Origin: Sitta carolinensis
Taxonomy: Eukaryota > Chordata > Aves > Passeriformes > Sittidae
Direction: 5' to 3'
Length of the DNA: 64,000 nt
NCBI GenBank assembly: GCA_032173965.1
Contig: CM063283.1
Location: 35,131,743-35,195,742 of the forward strand
The position numbers and the translations under genes are program-made. Below, piece by piece: positions 1 to 11,380 of the stretch. Within the stretch, counting starts at the first letter, position 1; each line of letters opens with the position of its first letter. Below the pieces are notes generated by a model. It worked only from the letters and a program-made list of their open reading frames with translations, made no database searches and was not told the DNA's origin.

Positions 1-3000
1 GACCAGTCTCAGTAATCAGAAATCTAACAGGGTTGCTTTGCACTTGCTGCAAGGTGACAAATTCTGTTTTCAATGGTGTTAGGAAAAATATTCTTGAAAC
101 ATTTCTTCCTGCCTCCTACACATGACAAGTGTTTCTGAAAAAGTGCATTTTGGTGGCTACACCTTAGTAGGTAGTAGTAAGTCATCTGATGATCTGTTAC
201 TCAGAGAGAAATTTTCTGTTATCTCTACCCAGACAAGTTGCCAAGACTTTGTCACAAAAAGATTCTTGTTTTCACCTCCAAATATTGTCCACTGTTTTTT
301 TAGTCCTTCAAGCGAGTGGCTTCACTGATCGTAGACATGACCGTTCGAAAAAGGAAACCATGACAAGGCTGCACATGTCACCCATAGCTCTTGAAGGAAC
401 CTGTGTGGCTGCTGAGATGCCTGAGAAGCATTCTCACTCATTCCTGCCATGCTGCAGCAGTGACAATCCTGCTGAGCACCTTGCAGAGCAAGAATTCCCT
501 GCACATCTGGATGGCAGCTTTGCAGCACCTGTACGTCTTCCTTCCCCCTTCAGGGACTAGATGTTCATCATATGAAACGGATGCCACGTGGCAGTCAAAA
601 ACCTGCACACAGCCATAACAGGTGAAGCTGGTTTAGGATCTGGAAGCAGCAGGATAAAATTAAGCGTGGGTTAAACAGCACCTTGGCGCTCACCCAAGGT
701 CTGGGGTAGATTCTGCTAAGTTTTGTGTTGCCATGGCTACACGGGTGGTTAAAACACACTCGAGGGTTTCTGTCTGAATGGCAGATTGTCTTTGACTGCA
801 TTTAGATGTATTTTATGTTCTGTCACTGGGACCATGAAAACTTTTTGCTGACTTGGTTTGTAATCCTAATCTCCCTCTACCCCAAAACTGCTCTGCAGAA
901 GTAGGTTGTGCATTATGGAATCTACTTTTAAATAAAAAATAAAAATTAATATGGAAATTCAGGAACCATAAATTTCAGTGCTAATATTAAAATAGTTTTC
1001 AGTATTTTAAGGAAATATAGTACTCAAATCATTGTTCAGTCCATGCTTTTTAAATGCACAACTGAGGCTAAACTTTCCTGCAATGTGTTTTCATACCAAA
1101 ATTTAGTTCTGGATAACCATTTGGTTTAGTCTTGTACTTACACAGGACACTCCAAAAGTGATTTGATTACTATGACTATGTCTTTGTCTTTGATGAGAAT
1201 GAAATCTAATGAAGTAAATCATGTTTTCTTCACATGTGAATTCAGTGGTTCATGAACTGGGTTATCCCATATTTTTGTCCACAGCAAATTTTCCCTGTTC
1301 TGCTAAGTAATAAAAGATTTAGGTCAGTTTAATGTATGACTATATGCACAAAACAATGCAAAATAACTGAAGTCAAACTTAACTTTTTTTTAGTGCAAAA
1401 CAATTTGCACTGAGACACTGGAATCTGGAAAACTCTCAGAAAGGAAGACTGTCTGAAAACAGATTTATATACTCTTATGGAAGATGGATAACACATTCTG
1501 CTTGGCAAGGAAACCCAGGCTTTTACAAAGCCCATCAGCCTTCTTTGAATGTTAACGTGTGTCTATGTTTGTGGAAACACAGCATTCCTGTTTTTTATCC
1601 TCTATTTTGAGCTGAGTGCATGTAACTTTTTCTCATTGGATGTCTTTGTGTTCTAAAGGTCAGTGGAGCAGTTTTCACTTACCTTTGCAGGTAAAGGCCA
1701 CGTGTACTGATGGTTGCTGTGCTCCAGCATCGCTTCCTACCCTGTGCTCAGTAAAAGGACTAGCAGCATTAGCTGAGGATTTCTCTAGTATATGGAGAGA
1801 CTAGAAAAAGAATAAACTCTGAGCCCTACTTTTCATAGTTACTACCTGGTTTACAACATGAAAAAGGCATGAGTTCACCTTTTTGTTTTGACATAGTAAT
1901 TTCTTTGCATTGACTTTCAAAATCAAATGTTTCAAAAGACGGTATTTCCAACATTCTGAAGCCACAAAAGTCAAGTTAAAAAACGTAGGCTTCTTGCAAT
2001 CACAGTGACTCCAACACTGAAAATCTGTGCTGATATGGAAGAATGTGTAATGATTCTTACAGACATGGGGTTGCATTCAGAGCAGTTGCTGCTGTAGTGG
2101 ATACAACTCCGTGGACACTGGTATGCCTTCAGCACTGGGAATGTTTATAATCTGTGAGCTCTGTCATAGTGTCAGATTCACCTCATTTTCACTTTGTTTT
2201 GTTTTGCTTTCCTTTCCATAGTTGTTTCCAGACACATTGGAAGCACATGAGTAAGGTTAACATCTGGGTACATAGGAATAGGATCAGGAAATGAAACCCC
2301 GACAAGTTTCCTAGTAAGTGGAAGGTAAAGTGGAAGGTATGTGGCAGGAAATATTCTCAGCATGAACACAGATAGAGGTAGTTATCCACTTTATCTGACC
2401 TTTATTTTCTCCATCTTCAGCACAATCATACACAGTTATTTATGCTCTTGGTATTAGAATTTCATGCTGTTATATCTGCAGACACAGCATGTGTGTATTT
2501 AACCATGAATACATTGCATACAAAACATCATTACTACATCAGAATATGTAAAGGTATCTTCTACTATGTCCAAGCACACTGTTAAGACCTTCAGTTATTG
2601 ACCTGCCAAACTACCTTGCATGTTTTCCTGTCTTTCAGAAAAATTCACTTCTTTTTTTTCTGTGATTGTAGAGGAAAACAAGAAACTGAATATCAGCTGT
2701 ATAATATTTTGGTTTTCCCTCTTCTGAACTGGTTTTATCTTGTGCTTCTGATTGCTGTTATTGGTCAGGAAAAATCTTTTGCATGACTTTTCCAAAACCT
2801 CAGAAAATAATATTTTTTGTTTTTTCTATTATTTTTTTCCTTCATTGCCAAATAAACATTTCTACACAGACATAGATATGCAGACATCAGAGCATCATGG
2901 AAAAAACTGTAAGTGAAGCATTTGCATTTTAGAAAAGAGATAAGCAGAAAGGTCTAATGTTGCCTCCTTTTTGTCATGTAGCTAGTGGCCTACTAACTCT

Positions 3001-4482
3001 CATATCTTATGGGGACAGATTCCTTTAGGTTCCAGAAGCAGAGAGTGAGGGACTGAGCAGAAAAAAGAGATAGTACTCAGCCTTTCTTTTCTGCTACATG
3101 TAGATATGCTGTGTCCCTGTGCTGGGGTGTAATTGCTGCTGGAAGTTGAAGCCATTTTCGCTTTCAGCTGGGAACCTTTGGAGTTGAGTAGCCAGGGTGT
3201 CCCTTCCCTCCTGACAGCCTTGTACACACAAAGTGTTAAAGTGTCATGTGGGGATCAACCCTGTCTCACAGGGTAACACCAGGCCACCCGCTGCCCTCTT
3301 GCTGTGCTGCAGGCAGGGAGAATTTTTGGTTCCCAAGTCAAACCTTCATCCTGAAACTGAACTTGTCACAATTTTTAAGCCCTTCTTTGAGTTCTCAGGT
3401 AGATAGCAGCAGGGTATATCCCTGCAGAGAGAGCAGAGCTGAAAATCTTCTATATGGTTATGGCACTGGAGTGATAAGGTCAACACATGTACTTAAAAGA
3501 AGAAATGTTTCACAGATGGCTAAAAAAGTGGAATGCTGGCCTTTGGGCTAGAGTTTGAAGTTCTTGTTTCGTTCCACTCACCCAGGACTGAAATAGAAAT
3601 GATTAGAGAGAAAGATGAAGAGGTAAAGACCAACATTCAAGGATGAGCAGTATGTAGCTTGCAGCTCAGCTTGTAGGCATTTATTCCTTGAAATACAGCA
3701 AAACAAAGTAGCTGAGAGAACTGAAGAAATAACTAATTTTTGTTGGGAAACATTAGTCAGCTTGTGATTAAAAATAAAATCTTTTATTTGTTTACAAGAT
3801 TTACAAGCCACCCTCATCTAGGATGTTATGACAAGAGATGCCCAAGAATGCAAAATTTGGTATCTCAGACACAAAAAATAAATTACTTTAAAATACTCCT
3901 TCTGCAAGGACTAGGAAACATCTTCTGAAGACTTTTTATTTGAAGTTTGAAAAGTTCCGGTGTCTGATGATTTTTTTCTCCCAAAATTTTGTGATTAAGT
4001 TCATGCACATTATGACCAAGAAATTTTTTATTCTTGCTTGAAATGCATATCTCTGTAACCGAAACTGTTACATAGCCTGAGCTTACTGTGTAAACAGATT
4101 CCATTTCCTTCATTGCCCTTGCTTCATTTCCTATTTTTATGGTGTTGTGGTTCTTCATAACTAGTATTCTGTATTCTTCCCTTGCTGAGCACAGAGAGTA
4201 GTAGAGGATGCCACAGATTCTTTAGACAGAAGCCACCAGTGAAATTTATGTATTTGCATTAATAGAAAACAGTGAAATTGAGTGATGCTTTTGCAGTTTT
4301 ACGTCCATCATAAATCATTTATCTGTACTCTGTTTATGACAGTCTGCAGTTTAAGCAAATTATTTGCTGACACAAAACGTAACTGAAACTGTAGGTTCAG
4401 AAGCTTTGCTGTGCTCTTTTATCTGCTCCCATTTCTTCATGGAGCATTTTGATCTCCCCTGAAGAAATACTTTGAAAATACA

Positions 4483-4485
<3 letters not shown>
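1..4485. other. Non-coding stretch, nothing recognised
   Basis: AT-rich single-copy-looking DNA. All open frames on both strands are short (about 100 codons or fewer), of low-complexity or random composition, and lack plausible splice context or recognisable motifs. I see no repeat family that I can name. It may hold unrecognised old repeats or regulatory DNA. Confidence 0.6.

Positions 4486-4526
<41 letters not shown>
4486..4526. repeat. Homopolymer T run (41 bases)
   Basis: An uninterrupted run of 41 T. On the minus strand it reads as poly-A, but the sequence to its right (the would-be 3' end of a minus-strand retrocopy) has no polyadenylation hexamer within about 30 bases. A processed-pseudogene tail is therefore not supported. 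Length in the individual may differ because such runs slip in replication and sequencing. Confidence 0.95.
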
Positions 4527-4527
<1 letters not shown>

Positions 4528-7500
4528 TAATGTGTTGCATCCTGGGTGATAATATGAGGACCATGTTCTAACTGAGCAAAAATTACTTCTCTTTAAAAAC
4601 AAAAATTTTCAAACTTTTTCACAGAGCAACTAGATTTTTTCAGCTGTGTGCACAGAGGGATTTCCTAGTGCCTGCTTCACACTCCTCCTTCCCACAGTTT
4701 GGTCTCCTTCCCCCCCTTGTATTGTGCTGTTTCTTATGTGGGCAGTTTTTAGAAAAAGATGCAAAAAGCACCTTTTAATTTCTGCCTTTCCAGTAACTGA
4801 ATGATTCATTGCAAAGCCAGTAGCAGAATGGTCTGATTAGAGCTGACCTGGTACAGCAGCACTTCATCTTATGCAGAGTATCCATTATTTCACAACGTGG
4901 AATGTTGTTTTTGCTCTTGCTGGAGCCAGTCTTGATGTGACAGAGAAACTCTAGCCTTCAAAGAGTGGGAAGTAACATCCCAGCATGACTGCCTTCTGCA
5001 AGTTCTTACCTCCTGGAGAAGAGAAGTCAATCAGGGCTGCTACCAGAGAGAGAGAGATGCCCCCCTTCCCCTCCATTCACAGTGCTGATCTGCAGGTAGG
5101 CAAGAGGAGGCGAAGGTTTTGCCACAATGCCCTTCTTTCTCCATTCATCTGCAACTTTTGGGCTTGGGAAAGAGAGGGGACAAGTTCTTCTGAGTGCCAT
5201 TGGCAATGCCCTGGCCAGATTTAGCTTTGAGGTGTGAGATTACAGAATTAAAAATTTTGCTCAAATCCAACATGATTCATTGTCCAGAAATAAGTGAGAA
5301 ATGACTCAGAAGTTGCTTGCTCAGTGGGAATTTAAATCCAATGACCAGTGTACTTGGGTACAGGGTTAGGATATTCCTGGAATATTGAAGTGTCTAGGTC
5401 CATCTACCAAGGCCTGTTCTGTGTGACTTCACCAATCACTATCCTCCTACCTTTTTCTACCCTGCCCTCCAGTGTTGCATCATCCTTCCCCTGAAACGAT
5501 GGCACAAAACTCTGGACAGCAGCAAATGCCTCAAATAGGTTTTAGGCACTGACATGCAAGTGGTAGATAAAGCTCCAATGCATTGGGCAGTTACCAAGGT
5601 CATAGTCCTTATCTACTGAGGTGAAGTTCAGGGAATAAATCTTTTTTCAGTACTTCCCCTTCTCCCTCCTTCTTCTACCCAACACTACAGTCTGTTAGTG
5701 CTTTCTGGCAAAATTAGAGAAGTGTCAGCAAACAGAGTGTATTCAGGAAGCTTTACTTCTGGTGCTGGAGAGGACAAATGTCTGGCTTGTAGGAAAATAA
5801 GTATGCTGCTGTGTCTGTACCCTTTTGACTCTGACTCTTCCCTTTGTCTGCTATCCACTTTTAGTTTAATTTCCTTCTGCATCCAGCAGCAGTGATACCT
5901 TTCTCTCTCTCTCTCTGTATTGCAGCTTCCTCTACTATTCCTTGTAAATCAGCTTTCATACTCTAACTTCAAAGTTAGAGGCCTGCTTTGAGTGGGATAT
6001 GGACCTGATGGCCCTCAGTGCTCCTTTGCAATATAAATTGTTCCCAGGTGTCTTATTCTGACTTCACTTTTGCATGTTTTAATGGCATCCACTTTCAGGG
6101 ATCTGTGCCAGACCATGAGGTTGTCTCATTGCACATTTGTTTGGAGGATTGAACAGCTGCATCTACTTGAAAGGCAAGGTAAACTACAGAATTTTAGCTG
6201 TAAACAGAGGTGTCAGACAGGAATATTTCTTCACCTGAATGTTACAACTGGAATATGGTGGCTGAAACTGAATGTGGACAATAGTTTTGGAAATTTTACT
6301 TAAAATGTGTATTCCAAAAATGAAGGACATCATCAAATACCTCTCCCACGTAAAAGAGAAGCAGATTTCAGGATGAAATCTTGAAGTCATACATGCACTG
6401 AACTAAAAGTTGTGCAACTCACAGGCACAATATCTGTAGGCTTTTCAGCCAGAATGAGAGAGACTCCTGGGGAAAAGGAGGTAGAGAAGGAACCTAACTT
6501 CCCAAGAATGAGTTCAACAGACATTTTTCTCTTTTCTTTGTTAATGTTTTTGTGTATCCTATAAACGTAACAATTGTCATGGAAGAATTCATTTTGTCAA
6601 GGAGTTGATCTGGCTCTTTAAAAGTGTTTATGGTGCAGATTTGTTGAGCCTGGGTCCCATCATGATGACAAATAATTCTCAATGCACTCTTTGACTGTCC
6701 TTTTTGTCTGTATCCATTGTGTCTCATCATTTACTTAGATTTATTCAGATTACAAATACTTTGTGACAGATAGGTGCTGTCTTGTTCCATTTATGAGATA
6801 CTTAGTACGATTAGGTGAACATTTGTTGGATCACTGCTTTTTAACCTGCACTTGTGCCATGGATATATGCATCTGGGAAGTGTAGCCCTCCTGAAATTTG
6901 TCTTCATCCAACTAGGGAGCAGCTGGGCCACTTTAAGTGACAGAGGAGGAAGCAGGAGAGCATTTTGAATTTTAGGAAGCAGGAACCTCTGTGGTCAGTG
7001 GAAAAAAACTCATCTTCTCTGTCACTCTGGTGAAAATATGGTGATTGTGACTGCTTTTGTAGTATTAACATATCACGAGCACAGGCTGTTCTTGTAGCAT
7101 TTTTGGCTTGGCTGTGTCATAGGAAAAACAAGGGATGAGAGGGAAGAAAAGGAAATATCAAAAGGACTCTGAGTATCTGGTCATATGTGTGTGTATATGC
7201 ATGAGGTGGGAAGAGGAACAGAAATAGTAAGGGAGCAAAAATAAAAAGGGTATGAAAGGTGGGAGGGAAATAATCGGAGGAAAACAAACCTAAAAGGCAG
7301 CAGATTGCACCCCTGTAAAAGACAGAAATTATGAACCTACTGAAAAGGATGCAAGAGAGAAAAACCCTCAAAACATCACAATGGAAAAGTAAAAAAGAAA
7401 ATGAGGCTTTCTTAGATTACTTCCATCGGTTTTGTCAGAAATTGAATTAAACTGTTTACCAGCCATTTATTTTGTCATTTGATTTAAGTGATAAACCTAT

Positions 7501-7984
7501 TACTGAACTACCACAAAGAGTCCTTCTGGTTAAGTGTCTCTGTGAAGTCCTCAGGAGTTAAGACTGAGGGAGAAACATGAATTTTGTTTTTCTTCTTACA
7601 TTGTTATCTAAGGGGTTTGATTATTTTTTAGATTTTCATAAATGAAGTATCTATGACTTCCTTTATTGCTATGACCAGCTATCGAGGATGTCTGAGAGAG
7701 CAGGCGAGGATAAACTGCATGAACTTTTTTTTGGTAGCTGATACTCTCCCTCTTCCACTTTCTGTCCCATTTCCCTAAAGAGAAAGGTTTTAAAACTATG
7801 GACTGATATCTCACAACCCATCTTTTGATGATGGTATTCCAGGCAAACACAGTATTCAGCGCCGATGTCAGAGTTGTTGACACAGCACTGTGCAAGCTGT
7901 GGCTTTGTGCCTGGATGGAAAGAACAGGCTGCTGAGGGCTTGTATGAAGAAGAAATCCCTTCAAAATGCTGAGGAGATTGTGCT
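4527..7984. other. Non-coding stretch, nothing recognised
   Basis: AT-rich DNA without a credible frame. It contains only short simple tracts: a GA run near 5047-5060 and a CT run at about 5902-5916. No repeat family was identified. Confidence 0.6.
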
Positions 7985-8440
7985 TAGGTATGCCCTAAAG
8001 GGTATCTCCTCACCCCTCCGTGTGAGGTAGTCCAGATGTGTCTCTGCAGGAGTCCTTTGGGGGAGACCCCTGCACTGTCTCCCCATGGAGCCAGCCAGGG
8101 AGACACCTGGCTCCTCCAAGGCTTGTGCCATGCAAAGGTGCAGCCCTCCTGGTCACACCAAGCACCTCTGCCCGGGGACTGACAGGTATGTGGGGGCAGC
8201 CAGCCCTCCTCTGGGGCAGAGCCGAGTGCTGCGGGTGGCTGTGTAGCTCAGGGTGCACTGGGAGCACCAGGAGAAGAAACGCTGGGCTCTGCTTGCTCTG
8301 TTATCAGCTGTGCCTGCCATGGCCCACTGGCAGGGTAGAGCTGCCCAGCTGATAAACTGCATCTGCTTTTAACGAGGGCAGCTGTGCAGCAAGAAGTCGA
8401 GCCTCAGTCAAGAAGTGGTACCAGTGGAGAAACCATCACT
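7985..8440. other. GC-rich block, possible regulatory element
   Basis: A GC-rich island of about 450 bases in AT-rich surroundings. It has loosely open frames on both strands (8038-8352 plus; 8010-8267 and 8153-8362 minus), which is expected from composition and is not evidence of a gene; the translations match nothing I know. Its right part holds three CAGCTG E-boxes (8305-8310, 8346-8351, 8379-8384). Two of them form the inner ends of a perfect inverted repeat and each overlaps a GATA motif. An old, unrecognised repeat or an untranslated exon are alternatives. Confidence 0.3.
8301..8355. promoter_or_regulatory. Inverted E-box/GATA pair with nested palindrome
   Basis: TTATCAGCTG at 8301-8310 and CAGCTGATAA at 8346-8355 are exact reverse complements separated by 35 bases. 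Each arm contains a CAGCTG E-box overlapping a GATAA motif. Between them lies a second inverted repeat, CCTGCCA at 8313-8319 and TGGCAGG at 8328-8334, which overlaps the 8-base palindrome GCCATGGC (8316-8323). bHLH and GATA factors are known to bind such sites, sometimes together. Function here is inference from motif arrangement alone. Confidence 0.3.
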
Positions 8441-10104
8441 TGAGGCTGGAAATGGAGGATGTAGGAATTTCCAACAATATTTAAGTAAGACTTACCAAGA
8501 TTGTGGGGAGCTGTATATCCCTGAGATTCATTGGTATCCCTGGATTAGATGGGATTATTGGTTTCACATACAATTTTGTATTTACTTTTTTATTACCCAT
8601 TCTATTTCCAATTTTAATACTTTGATTTTTCACTTTTTCATCTGTGTAATTTTAGTTAAATAATTTGGCTTTTAGTATTGACTCAGTGCCTTGGAACCAA
8701 TCTATTCTTTCTTGTTTTTTTTTTTCTTTCCGTGGAATAAACTCTGGATGACATATGTAGTCTGTCTAAATATCAAAGGTTCTTTAAAAAGGGAGCAAAT
8801 GAGGGAAATGTCAGGAAAAAACATCACAGAGTAGCTGTGATTTACATGGAAAAACATTTTTTTAAAATCAAAGCTGATTGCCAAGTTAATGTCTAACATT
8901 GAATTCCGACAGAAGTCCCCATTGTTGGTTAAAAGTGGACACTGTTCTTTGAACAAAGCCACCCACACCTAAAAAAGTGATTTCATTCTGGGGTCAGATG
9001 ACTGCAGTGCAGCTCTCAAAACCTGATCCTTTACCAGAGTACTCCCATGGAGCAGCAAGTTGACACATTTCCTGACTCCATGGCAGAGCAAGTATTCTAA
9101 CGTAACTAATGCAAACCTAACACACATTTTGTGTTGACCAAACAGGTGTTATCTGTTCTGTTTGCCTTTGTCTTCTTGCATCCTGCTTGTAAAATGGAAA
9201 TAAAGATACCAGTTTCTATGAGATAAACACTCATATGAGAGCTAAAAGCTTTCTGGCTCACTCAGGTTAACTCACTAATTAAACAGGTAGCTGCAAAGCC
9301 CAAGCCAACGGTCTTATAAGAGAATGTCAGTGTAAATCAACAATGCTTTTAGCCCTTGAAATATTGTGGGGGTAAAAATAAAAGTCTATTTTCTGTTAGA
9401 ATGAGAAATCACTTAGCATCAATGATTAAGAATTAGTACTGTCAAGAGCAAGAAATTGTCATTTCACTGTTAGTCACTGAAGAGATAGGCAGGAAAAAGA
9501 CTGAAGCAGTTTTCAAAGAACTTGGGAAGAGGAACAGAACTTACAAAAGTCTCCAAGAAAACATGCTGTACTGTATTTAGCTGGAGTGCTCCCTGTGCCT
9601 ACTGAAAAGGGTTTTCTTATAGAAATGAGTAGGCCTCTAACTTTATAATCCAGCATGTGCTTTATGAGACATATGGTCAGGGGGCTAGTGAGACTCGCAG
9701 CACAGAAAAAATCTAATTAAGAAGCAAACAAAGCCGAATAAGGCATGTAGTGGAGTTGTGTGCAAGGATGCAAATGGTGTTTGACTTGAGAAATGCAACT
9801 ACTAGGAATACATTGTGCAACTATGATGATGCCAACAGGAAAACACAAGTTTCTTGTTCACAACAAGACATTTTTGGAAGTTTTCTAGCTCTTCTATGCA
9901 TTGCTTTACATCACATATTTTACTGCAAAGCAAAACTGAGAGGAAAGAGTAGAGTCAATTAAGGCTCTGTTAGGAATTTTAACAGACTATAAAGATGTAT
10001 TTCATGGTGCTGATGTGCAGATGATGATGGGGAAATCATGAGATTACTGGCAAGTGTCAAAGGTTTGACGTTGGCACAAGGCCAGTGCCTCTATAACAAT
10101 ATAC
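8441..10104. other. Non-coding stretch, nothing recognised
   Basis: AT-rich DNA with no open frame above about 90 codons and no repeat family that I can name. Confidence 0.6.
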
Positions 10105-11380
10105 TGTCCCTGGTATCTGCTGTGAGATGTGACCAAAAACAGAGCAAAACAGTTTCTAATTTAGAAAGCAAAAGAAAAAAAACTTTATTACTTATAATAG
10201 GTAAAGAAGACACATACAGAAGAACATGGAAACTTTACAAAAAAACCACTCTTCCTCCCCCCCACCAGTTCTCAACCTAACAAAACAAACTGAAAATTCC
10301 CCATCACGTTACCACCTTTTAGATAATTAATCTTTAGTCTATTACCACCCTTCAGATAATCAGTACTCAGTTCGTTGAGGAGAGATAGGAGTCCTTCTTG
10401 TACCACATCGTGGCCTCTTCCTCCATGTCCAGTGCTCTCACCACTGTGCATGGACTAGAGCTGTTTCTAGGGTTTCTCTTTTTAAAGATGCTTTGGTCAG
10501 TTCCAAGAAACGACAGCTTCTCAATTTTGGGACACCAGTCCCCCCCAATATTACCCCCTGGGGCCGAGGGGCCTTGAGAACAGAGCTCTTCCTCTCATCT
10601 CTGTTCACACTACTGTCCACTCTTGGCTCCAAGCCAATGCCTCTCCCCAGATACAGCTTCTATGTTACAGGAAAAAAATGAGTCCGTCTATGGCTACACA
10701 AAAGAGTCCAGCTAAAGCCACTCCATCATCTCCTCCCACCTAGGATTCTTTTCAACATTCTCTGACAATCTTCTACTTGCACAAACTTTCATCATCTTTG
10801 CTTAGTTCTTTCTATCTTTCTTCTTCAAATTCAGGAGGATTAGCATTTATGAAGTTTCCATCATTTACGAAAAGGGTTAAAATCTTGGGCTTTGTTTCCC
10901 CAGAACTCTCACGGTATCTTTGCTGCTGGGCACTCTTCTCGCGCCACCCCCCCCATACTCCTTCGGCCGTGTTGTCTAGTTGTTGATATCAAATTTCAAG
11001 GTGACGGAGATCACAGACACGGTTTTCTCAGTCTCTCTCTCCGGGGAAAGGGGGGGGGGGGGGGGAAGGGAAAAGAAGGCTGTCTGATGCCTCTCAAGGT
11101 TCTTGTACTCTCTCCACCCTTCCATCCTGCAGGATTTTTCCTCTCCCTCTCTGTGCCCGAGGTTCCAGCCTACCTCACCCAGGCCGCATGGCTTCCCCTC
11201 CCCGCCCAGCCAGCCGCTGGGCAGGGGAGATCCCTCCGTCCTCAGGGACCGGAACCAAGAGAGAGCTTTCCGGGGAGCCCTCTGCTTTGAACCCCTTGTG
11301 TTCTCAGAGGCGGATCCTTGTCCTCAGTGGCCACACCAGGTGCCAGTCTTTAAACCTGAGCACTCATTGGTTTGACCACT
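10105..11380 (-). mobile_element. Endogenous retrovirus LTR (copy A)
   Basis: Read on the minus strand this has LTR order: a long GC-rich, pyrimidine/purine-biased U3-like part (about 10,900-11,380), then an AATAAA polyadenylation signal (complement of 10184-10189), then a short U5-like end finishing in CA (complement of TG at 10105). It aligns by eye along its length with the element at 46,954-48,720: an AATAAA signal followed on the plus strand by a C-rich tract, a TTTTTAA-GATG segment, a GGGACA segment, a CCCC-GGGCCGAGG segment, then CACAAAAGA. That makes it a second member of one LTR family in the same orientation. I know this type as a songbird LTR but cannot give its library name. The right edge is approximate and no target-site duplication was found. 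No gag, pol or env lies beside it, so it is probably a solo or truncated LTR. Confidence 0.65.
11050..11065. repeat. G16 homopolymer in LTR copy A
   Basis: Sixteen consecutive G inside the GC-rich part of LTR copy A, with an 8-C run about 100 bases upstream (10947-10954). A run this long could form a G-quadruplex and is prone to slippage and sequencing error. Confidence 0.9.
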
